Assembly: GCA_039810525.1 (NCBI GenBank)
Contig: JBDHXE010000144.1
Coordinates: 1-6,202 of the forward strand
DNA from: JBDHXE01 sp039810525
GTDB lineage: Bacteria > Bacteroidota > Ignavibacteria > Kapaibacteriales > UBA2268
Reading direction: 5' to 3'
Length of the DNA: 6,202 nt
Part shown: positions 1 through 5,137 of the stretch, piece by piece
How the letters are laid out: each line of letters begins with the position of its first letter
Position numbering within the stretch: the stretch's first letter is position 1
Program-made: the position numbers and the translations under genes
The notes under the pieces: generated by a model
What the model was told of the DNA's origin: nothing
Seen by the model: only the letters and a program-made list of their open reading frames with translations
Database searches by the model: none

Positions 1-1
1 C

Positions 2-292
2 GGTAACAAAATTCCATTTTATAAAAAATTAACTTCGCCTGACCCTAATATTTACGTTGGTTCTGCTTATTCAGACAAATCATACAAGGATGATGGGCAA
101 AACCGAAATACTTTTAGAGTTAACTGGGCAGTTACGCATACAAATATAGATAAACCTACTCCACCTATCAATAAAGTAATTAAAACATTCGTAGTAGATA
201 ATGAGATAATTAGTCAATCTATTATTGATGACATACTCGATAAAATATCATCAAGCGGATTTCAATCTTTGTCAGAGAAAGAAGAATCTTAA
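2..292 (+). CDS. C-terminal fragment of an unidentified protein, possibly a rhomboid-family protease tail
   Basis: The frame is open from the left edge and ends at TAA 290-292, giving 96 residues of a gene that starts outside the window. The visible part has no hydrophobic segment. It is polar, with a Pro/Thr-rich stretch (residues about 56-61), and ends in an acidic helix-like tail containing DDILDKISSSGFQSLSEKEE. That ending resembles the short C-terminal tail (pattern ILDKIxxxGxxSLxxxEK) which I recall from Bacteroidota rhomboid intramembrane serine proteases. If so, the membrane-embedded catalytic part lies upstream and cannot be checked here. Codon and base composition match the neighbours. 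ispG follows 54 nt later on the same strand, so the two could be co-transcribed. That this is the end of a real gene is fairly secure; the family assignment is weak and rests only on the tail. Confidence 0.6.
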   Translation, partial: GNKIPFYKKLTSPDPNIYVGSAYSDKSYKDDGQNRNTFRVNWAVTHTNIDKPTPPINKVIKTFVVDNEIISQSIIDDILDKISSSGFQSLSEKEES

Positions 293-310
293 CAGAAGTA
301 AGCAAACAAC

Positions 311-316
311 TATAAT
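311..316 (+). promoter_or_regulatory. Possible -10 box (TATAAT) upstream of ispG
   Basis: The 54-nt gap before ispG contains an exact TATAAT, 30 nt before the ATG. No convincing TTGACA lies 16-18 nt upstream, and no TAnnTTTG box is present. In a gap this rich in A and T the match can easily be chance, and ispG may simply be read from the upstream gene. Confidence 0.2.
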
Positions 317-346
317 AATATTATTTTTAAATAAATTATAAGAATT

Positions 347-1492
347 ATGAATAAGTATATTCAATTAGATAGTAATTTAACTAGTAATAAGACCTCACAT
401 TCAAATGGAGGTTCTTCTATATCAAAGAGTATAAGAAGGCAATCAAGAAAGGTAATGGTGGGCAATGTGCAAGTTGGCGGAGGTGCCCCAGTATCTGTCC
501 AAACAATGACCAAAACAAAAACTGCAAATATAGAAGCTACAGTAGCTCAAATACATAGAGTAGAGGAAGCTGGTGCTGATATAGTAAGAGTTACAGTAAA
601 TAATAATAGTGCTGCCGATGCAATTGGCGAAATAGTTAAAAAAGTCAATATACCAATTGTTGCAGATATTCATTTTAATTATGCACTTGCTCTCAAAGCA
701 ATTGAAGGAGGAGTAGCAAAAGTTAGAATTAATCCCGGAAATATTGGCAAAATAGATAGAATACAAAAAGTACTCAATGCTGCAAAAGAGCGAGGTATTC
801 CTATTAGAATAGGTGTTAATTCAGGTTCTCTCGAAAAGGACATTTTAGATAAATATGGTTATCCTACCGCCGAAGCACTATACGAATCTGCTATGAGACA
901 TGTAGAAATAGCACAAGATAATGGATTTGATGATCTAATTATTTCTGTCAAATCTACCTCTGTACCACTTATGATAGAAGCATATAGATTAATAGCTGCC
1001 AAAACAGATTTCCCTCTGCATCTGGGCGTAACCGAAGCAGGAAGGATAAGAATGGGTACAATTAAATCTTCTGTAGGTATAGGCACACTATTAGCAGAAG
1101 GAATCGGGGATACCATTAGAGTATCACTTACAGACGAGCCTGAGCGAGAAGTAGAAGTTGGTAAAGATATCTTACGGACATTAGGGCTAGCCCAAAGAAA
1201 TGTAGAAATTATTTCCTGCCCTACTTGTGGTCGTTTAGATGTAGATCTATTTAGTATAACTGAGAAAATTGAAGAAGCTGTCAAAAATATTAAAAAACCG
1301 ATGACAGTATCGATACTTGGCTGTGCAGTAAATGGACCGGGAGAAGCAAAAGAAGCTGATTTGGGAGTTGCTGCTGCCAAAGGAAAAGGACTGCTTTTCA
1401 GAAAAGGAGTACCACTACGATATGTACCAGAAGAAGATATTGTGAGTGAACTTTTAAAAGAAATAGAGAATTTTATACCAGATTCAGAATAA
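347..1492 (+). CDS. ispG: 4-hydroxy-3-methylbut-2-enyl diphosphate synthase (IspG/GcpE), compact form
   Basis: This cytoplasmic iron-sulfur enzyme of the MEP isoprenoid pathway reductively opens 2-C-methyl-D-erythritol 2,4-cyclodiphosphate to give HMBPP, the substrate of IspH. The 381-residue product has a TIM-barrel domain (about 36-280; motifs VADIHFNY 105-112, RINPGNIG 127-134, GVNSGSLEKD 156-165, SEGIGDT-like AEGIGDT 250-256). A C-terminal 4Fe-4S domain follows directly. The cluster ligands are C291, C294 and C326, plus E333 in NGPGEA. Their spacing equals that of E. coli C270/C273/C305/E312, shifted by 21. There is no inserted middle domain between barrel and cluster domain, so this is the compact bacterial type. 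The N-terminus is about 20 residues longer than in E. coli and is Ser/Asn-rich, hence probably disordered. ATG 347 has no clear Shine-Dalgarno, and the next Met (37) would cut into the conserved VGN segment. No other isoprenoid gene is adjacent. The identification is secure; the exact start is less so. Confidence 0.97.
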   Translation: MNKYIQLDSNLTSNKTSHSNGGSSISKSIRRQSRKVMVGNVQVGGGAPVSVQTMTKTKTANIEATVAQIHRVEEAGADIVRVTVNNNSAADAIGEIVKKVNIPIVADIHFNYALALKAIEGGVAKVRINPGNIGKIDRIQKVLNAAKERGIPIRIGVNSGSLEKDILDKYGYPTAEALYESAMRHVEIAQDNGFDDLIISVKSTSVPLMIEAYRLIAAKTDFPLHLGVTEAGRIRMGTIKSSVGIGTLLAEGIGDTIRVSLTDEPEREVEVGKDILRTLGLAQRNVEIISCPTCGRLDVDLFSITEKIEEAVKNIKKPMTVSILGCAVNGPGEAKEADLGVAAAKGKGLLFRKGVPLRYVPEEDIVSELLKEIENFIPDSE

Positions 1493-1494
1493 TA

Positions 1495-1523
1495 TTGACA
1501 AAAGTGTGCTATCTTACTATAAA
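1495..1523 (+). promoter_or_regulatory. Candidate sigma70-like promoter for the prolyl oligopeptidase gene
   Basis: TTGACA (1495-1500), 17 nt and TATAAA (1518-1523) form a near-consensus -35/-10 pair with ideal spacing. It begins 2 nt after the ispG stop codon and would give a leader of roughly 100 nt before the ATG at 1628. Bacteroidota housekeeping promoters usually follow a different pattern (TAnnTTTG), and no exact copy of that pattern occurs in 1493-1627. The site therefore fits only if this organism's sigma factor reads the classical consensus. Confidence 0.35.
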
Positions 1524-1541
1524 AATAAATATATTTTTATA
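1518..1541. repeat. Perfect A/T-only inverted repeat after ispG
   Basis: The arms TATAAAAATA (1518-1527) and TATTTTTATA (1532-1541) are exact reverse complements, 10 bp each, around a 4-nt loop. The hairpin contains no G or C, so it is weak as an RNA structure. It could still be a poor terminator for ispG or a palindromic protein-binding site. The left arm overlaps the candidate -10 box of the next gene. A chance palindrome in AT-rich DNA is the main alternative. Confidence 0.35.
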
Positions 1542-1627
1542 AATTACTTATTTGATAATTTACACATCAATCTATGATGAGACTATTTTGACATTTTACT
1601 TATATCAACTATTTTTATGAGGTTCTA

Positions 1628-3697
1628 ATGAATTATAAACCATTACTTTTAGTTCCATTTTTTATGACAAACTTAATAGCACAAGCAAAATTTAACCCAC
1701 CAGAAACACCACGTAGGTTAGATACATATAAAATGCATAATTTCGAAATAACTGATCCTTACCAATGGTTAGAAGAAAAAGATAATCTAAAAACTATAGA
1801 ATGGTCGCATGCTCAGCACAACTATACAGTAGAATACTTGAAAAATAATACACCAGTAATAGATGGTTTGAGAGACGAAATAGCTCAAATAATAGATAGA
1901 GATTACCAAGGTGCACCTTTTCTTGTAGGAGAAAGAGAATATTTCTATTCTAAGAAAAAAGGCGAACAACAATCCAAACTATATTCTAATTACAACAATA
2001 AAGTAATTTTAGTTTTTGACCCTATGTCAGTAGATCCCTATGGCAAAACAGCTATTACAGGGGTATCTTTTACACGCGATGGCAATAAAGTAGCAATAGG
2101 TACACAATTCAAAGGAGATGAGATTAGCACTTATCGTATTATAGATACCAAAACAGGGAAAACATTAGGAGAACCCATTACTGGATTAAGTGGATTTGGT
2201 TGGACAAAAGATGAAAAACACGCCTATATTACTCTGCGTACCAAAGAAATGATTAAAAATCAAGAGCCACTAAAAACTTATTTACATACAATTGGTGCCG
2301 ATCGTTCAACTGATAAATTTTTAGTCGCACCCAAAGATGCCAAAGACTTTGCAAGTATTTGGGACGAAAAATATGAAGATGTTACATTTATTACTGAAGG
2401 AGATTTTTATTCCAATTCCATTAAAATTAAAAATATAAATTCAAAAGAAGAACCAAAAGAAATCTATTCGAGTAAGAAATTCAAAGCTGATGTAATGGCT
2501 AAAAACGGTAAATTATATATATTTACCAACGATAACGCACCAAATTACAAACTAATGGTAAGCGATATTAAATACCCTGAATACTCAAATTGGAAAGACC
2601 TTATACCAGAACAAGAAACTGTGATGGACGGATTTGTAATTACAACAGACTATATTCTGGTTCAAGATATTAAAGATGTGCTCTCTCGTATTATGGTGTA
2701 TGATCTCAATGGAAAATATATTAAACAACTTGAAATACCCGAAGTAGGCAACATAGCAGGTATAAGCTATCACGACGAAACCAACACAGTTACAGTAACA
2801 CTCGCTACATTTACTTCGCCATCTAAAGTATACCATTTAGATGGTAAAAAATTAACTTGGAAACTACATTGGCAAGATCAATTAAAAATTAATACAGATA
2901 ATATAGCTACCAAACAAGTATTCTATACTTCAAAAGATGGAACAAAAGTTCCTATGTTTATTGTATATAGAAATGATATAAAATTAGATGGTAACAACCC
3001 AACGTTGCTATATGGATATGGTGGTTTTAATATTAATATGACTCCAAGCTTCTTAAACTCAACACTCTCATTTATTAAAAGAGGTGGAGTATACGCTGTA
3101 GCTAATTTGAGAGGCGGAGCTGAATATGGTGAAAAATGGCACCAAGGTGGAATGCTATTTAATAAACAAAATACATTCGATGATTTTATCTCAGCAGCTG
3201 AATATTTAATAAATGAAAAATATACCAACCATAATAGATTAGCTATAAGAGGTGGGAGTAACGGAGGTCTACTAACTGGTGCAGTTTCTATCCAAAGACC
3301 CGATTTAATGAAAGCATCTATTGTTGCTGTACCGTTATTAGATATGCTACGATTCCATAAATTTCTAATAGCAAGATATTGGATACCAGAATATGGCGAT
3401 CCTGACAAAAAGGAAGACTTCCTAAATATATTAAAATATTCGCCATATCAAAATATTAAAAGCGGGTTTAATTATCCTGCTATGTTGATAAAAGCTGGCG
3501 AAAACGATAGTAGGGTAGACCCACTACATGCTAAAAAATTTGCCGCTGCACTGCAAAACAATATTGGGCAGAAAAATCCTATTATGCTCTTTGTAGATTT
3601 TGATAGCGGACATGGGTCGGGACAATCAACTGAACAAATGATAGATAACATTGAATTAGAATGGCGGTTTCTTATGTGGCAATTAGATATGAAATAA
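1628..3697 (+). CDS. Exported prolyl oligopeptidase family serine peptidase (S9A)
   Basis: Family S9A peptidases cut short peptides, typically after proline; a beta-propeller screens large substrates from the active site. The 689-residue product starts with a signal peptide (K4, hydrophobic 5-17, Ala18-Gln19-Ala20), so it probably acts in the periplasm or outside. The N-terminal propeller domain spans about 25-425 and the alpha/beta-hydrolase domain about 430-689. The catalytic triad is complete: S544 in GGSNGG, D627 in ENDSRVDP, H662 in SGHGSG. Y464 in YGYGG is the expected oxyanion tyrosine, and R629 matches the substrate-binding Arg of the DxRV motif. The NLRGGAEYGEKWH segment (493-505) is also typical. 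The position that holds the proline-stacking Trp (W595) in porcine enzyme appears to be N600 here. GAGG at 1619-1622 lies 5 nt before the ATG and supports this start. The gene stands alone between ispG and a convergent FKBP gene. Family assignment is secure; proline specificity is inferred. Confidence 0.95.
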   Translation: MNYKPLLLVPFFMTNLIAQAKFNPPETPRRLDTYKMHNFEITDPYQWLEEKDNLKTIEWSHAQHNYTVEYLKNNTPVIDGLRDEIAQIIDRDYQGAPFLVGEREYFYSKKKGEQQSKLYSNYNNKVILVFDPMSVDPYGKTAITGVSFTRDGNKVAIGTQFKGDEISTYRIIDTKTGKTLGEPITGLSGFGWTKDEKHAYITLRTKEMIKNQEPLKTYLHTIGADRSTDKFLVAPKDAKDFASIWDEKYEDVTFITEGDFYSNSIKIKNINSKEEPKEIYSSKKFKADVMAKNGKLYIFTNDNAPNYKLMVSDIKYPEYSNWKDLIPEQETVMDGFVITTDYILVQDIKDVLSRIMVYDLNGKYIKQLEIPEVGNIAGISYHDETNTVTVTLATFTSPSKVYHLDGKKLTWKLHWQDQLKINTDNIATKQVFYTSKDGTKVPMFIVYRNDIKLDGNNPTLLYGYGGFNINMTPSFLNSTLSFIKRGGVYAVANLRGGAEYGEKWHQGGMLFNKQNTFDDFISAAEYLINEKYTNHNRLAIRGGSNGGLLTGAVSIQRPDLMKASIVAVPLLDMLRFHKFLIARYWIPEYGDPDKKEDFLNILKYSPYQNIKSGFNYPAMLIKAGENDSRVDPLHAKKFAAALQNNIGQKNPIMLFVDFDSGHGSGQSTEQMIDNIELEWRFLMWQLDMK

Positions 3698-3720
3698 CTT
3701 AAATAATATTTATAATTAAC

Positions 3721-3754
3721 TAAGGGCATCAGTTTATATAATCTGATGCCCTTA
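3721..3754. terminator. Bidirectional hairpin terminator between convergent genes
   Basis: TAAGGGCATCAG (3721-3732) and CTGATGCCCTTA (3743-3754) form a perfect 12-bp stem with five consecutive G/C or C/G-rich pairs near the base and a 10-nt A/T loop. It starts 23 nt after the oligopeptidase stop and 10 nt after the end of the minus-strand FKBP gene. The flanks are A/T-rich on both sides but lack a clean run of T, so termination may be helped by the stem strength. The position in the only convergent gap of the window makes a shared terminator the best reading. Confidence 0.8.
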
Positions 3755-3764
3755 ATTGTAAAAA

Positions 3765-4481
3765 TTATTTAGTAACCTTTAGCAACTCAACTTCGAAAAC
3801 CAAAGCTGAATATGGAGGTATTACTGGAGGATTACCTCTTTCGCCATAAGCTAAATTGTATGGTATATAAAGAGTAATTTTACCGCCTTCACCAATTAAT
3901 TGCAAACCTTCTGTCCAGCCCGGAATTACTCCATTCAAAGGAAATTCGATAGGTTCCTTCCTTTCGTAAGAACTATCAAAAACTTTACCATCAATTAGCA
4001 TTCCTTTGTAGTTAACCTTTACTTTATCATTAGGAACAGGTTTAACACCAGATCCGGGCTTATCTATCTTATACTGCAAGCCCGAAGTAGTAGTCATTAT
4101 ACCAGGTTTGTTTTTATTGTCAGCTAAAAACTTTTCACCATCTATTTTTGAGCTTTCACCTTTCTTAGCAAATTCTTCCATATCCTTTTTTTGTTGAGCG
4201 TCATGCTTAGATTGAAGTTTCATAACAAGAGATTGCAAAACTTCTGCAGCTTGCTCCATAGTAAGTGATTTATCTCTATTAAGAATAGCATCAGTCATAC
4301 CATCAGCTATTATATCAATATCGACATCAATTGTATCTTTAGCCAATGTAGCACCCCATTGTAGCCCCAAACTATAAGAAACTGAATCTTTGTTAGTTTT
4401 AATTGGTTTTTTACTCTTAGCTTCCGCATTACAAGCCATCAAAGCACTAATGGCTATAATTATTAATAAATAATGTTTCAT
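3765..4481 (-). CDS. FKBP-type peptidyl-prolyl cis-trans isomerase, lipoprotein (FkpA/Mip-like)
   Basis: The enzyme speeds cis-trans isomerisation of X-Pro bonds and probably helps exported proteins fold. The 238-residue product opens with a lipoprotein signal peptide: hydrophobic 4-16 and lipobox LMAC with C17 as the lipidation site. Asn at +2 is compatible with outer-membrane sorting. Residues about 30-125 form the helical, Lys/Glu-rich N-terminal domain which in FkpA and Mip makes dimers and chaperone surface. Residues about 135-237 are the FKBP domain. Its active-site set is complete relative to FKBP12: Y158, F168, D169, F180, V185, I186, W189, Y212 and F229, with a two-residue insertion between F168 and F180. 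Length is close to Mip (233) and somewhat under FkpA. It is divergent from ribH and convergent with the oligopeptidase, so it is probably a single-gene unit. The start is fixed by the signal peptide; the upstream AGG is only a weak ribosome site. Confidence 0.94.
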   Translation of the reverse strand: MKHYLLIIIAISALMACNAEAKSKKPIKTNKDSVSYSLGLQWGATLAKDTIDVDIDIIADGMTDAILNRDKSLTMEQAAEVLQSLVMKLQSKHDAQQKKDMEEFAKKGESSKIDGEKFLADNKNKPGIMTTTSGLQYKIDKPGSGVKPVPNDKVKVNYKGMLIDGKVFDSSYERKEPIEFPLNGVIPGWTEGLQLIGEGGKITLYIPYNLAYGERGNPPVIPPYSALVFEVELLKVTK

Positions 4482-4520
4482 ATAAACCTAAAATATATTT
4501 TAAAAAAAGAAATTACACAT

Positions 4521-4537
4521 TTTGTCGTTAATACAAA
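4521..4537. repeat. Short inverted repeat upstream of the FKBP gene
   Basis: TTTGT (4521-4525) and ACAAA (4533-4537) are reverse complements separated by 7 nt. On the minus strand the second arm is part of TATAGTTTG, one base longer than the Bacteroidota TAnnTTTG box, about 50 nt before the FKBP start. It may mark the FKBP promoter or an operator. The arms are short and chance is a real possibility. Confidence 0.25.
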
Positions 4538-4554
4538 CTATAAATATAATACAT

Positions 4555-4575
4555 TTTTACGTACTAATTGTAAAA
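4555..4575. repeat. Inverted repeat just upstream of the ribH -7 box
   Basis: TTTTAC (4555-4560) and GTAAAA (4570-4575) are exact 6-bp arms with a 9-nt spacer. The repeat sits where the upstream promoter element of ribH would be expected, 7 nt before TATCTTTG. That geometry fits a regulator binding site, but the arms are AT-rich and short. A 10-bp palindrome, TAAAATTTTA (4571-4580), overlaps the right arm. Confidence 0.25.
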
Positions 4576-4582
4576 TTTTAAG

Positions 4583-4590
4583 TATCTTTG
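4583..4590 (+). promoter_or_regulatory. Bacteroidota-type -7 box (TATCTTTG) for ribH
   Basis: TATCTTTG matches the TAnnTTTG consensus of Bacteroidota housekeeping promoters exactly and lies 33 nt before the ribH ATG, a natural distance for a short leader. A clear TTG element at the usual distance upstream is not seen; the nearest TTG (4568-4570) is too close. The same 8-mer pattern also occurs inside ribH at 4959-4966, so sequence alone is not decisive. Confidence 0.5.
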
Positions 4591-4623
4591 TAGATTAGAA
4601 ATTAATTAGAATTTGAGATAACT

Positions 4624-5091
4624 ATGCCAAAAGTGATAGAAGGAATATTTGAAGCAAAAGAAAAGTCATTTGCTATTGTAGTCTCCCGCTGGAATCAATT
4701 CATAGTAAGTAAACTCTTAGATGGCGCTTTAGATGCACTAAGACGCAATCAAGCAGATGAGAATAAAATTACAGTAGCATATTGTCCGGGTGCTTTTGAA
4801 ATACCCTTAGTAGTGCAAAAACTTGCCCAATCTCATAAATATGATGCTGTAATAGCATTAGGAGCTGTAATACGTGGCTCTACACCTCATTTCGATTATA
4901 TAGCCTCCGAAGTTACCAAAGGTATTGGTAAAGTAACCTTAGATACAGGGATACCGTGTATATTTGGAGTTTTGACTACCGACACAATAGAACAAGCTAT
5001 TGAAAGAAGTGGTACCAAATCTGGAAATAAAGGATTCGAAGCCGCAATAACCGCAATAGAAATGGTATCGCTATTAAATGCAATGGAGTAG
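4624..5091 (+). CDS. ribH: 6,7-dimethyl-8-ribityllumazine synthase
   Basis: This cytoplasmic enzyme performs the penultimate step of riboflavin synthesis, joining 5-amino-6-ribitylaminouracil with 3,4-dihydroxy-2-butanone 4-phosphate to form the lumazine used by riboflavin synthase. The 155-residue length is normal for the family. Visible landmarks are W23 in SRWNQF (the aromatic that stacks on the substrate; Phe22 in B. subtilis), PGAFEIP (55-61), the GAVIRGSTPHFDY block (80-92) with the catalytic H89, and IERSGTKSGNKG (126-137) with the phosphate-binding R128. All key residues are present. It is not beside other rib genes here, and no FMN riboswitch-like leader fits into the short upstream region. 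ATG 4624 gives the expected N-terminus; only a weak GAG precedes it. The next gene on the strand begins 46 nt after the stop and may share its transcript. Confidence 0.97.
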   Translation: MPKVIEGIFEAKEKSFAIVVSRWNQFIVSKLLDGALDALRRNQADENKITVAYCPGAFEIPLVVQKLAQSHKYDAVIALGAVIRGSTPHFDYIASEVTKGIGKVTLDTGIPCIFGVLTTDTIEQAIERSGTKSGNKGFEAAITAIEMVSLLNAME

Positions 5092-5125
5092 CTATTTACT
5101 TTATATCCTGATTTTTCAAATAATT

Positions 5126-5132
5126 GGAGGAG
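5126..5132 (+). promoter_or_regulatory. Strong Shine-Dalgarno for the propeller gene
   Basis: GGAGGAG lies 5 nt before ATG 5138 and is by far the best ribosome binding site in the window. It fixes the start of the truncated downstream gene and would support translation from a ribH read-through transcript. Confidence 0.8.
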
Positions 5133-5137
5133 CATAT

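Noticed and set aside
443..766. A 107-codon minus-strand frame rich in Cys, Tyr, Ser and Ile
   Set aside because: Antisense to the IspG barrel; its odd composition is what AT-rich antisense reading produces.
859..1380. A 173-codon open frame on the minus strand inside ispG
   Set aside because: It is antisense to conserved IspG coding sequence, including the cluster-binding region, and its translation shows no recognisable domain. It follows from codon bias of the real gene.
1588..1615. A second TTGACA-16-TATTTT pair before the oligopeptidase
   Set aside because: Transcription would begin at or next to the ribosome binding site and leave almost no leader; the earlier pair is better placed and closer to consensus.
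2923..3408. A 161-codon open frame on the minus strand inside the oligopeptidase gene
   Set aside because: It mirrors the conserved catalytic domain, including S544, and has no recognisable motif of its own.
4482..4623. An FMN riboswitch ahead of ribH
   Set aside because: The leader after the likely promoter is only about 25-30 nt, and I see none of the conserved G/C-rich RFN element helices.
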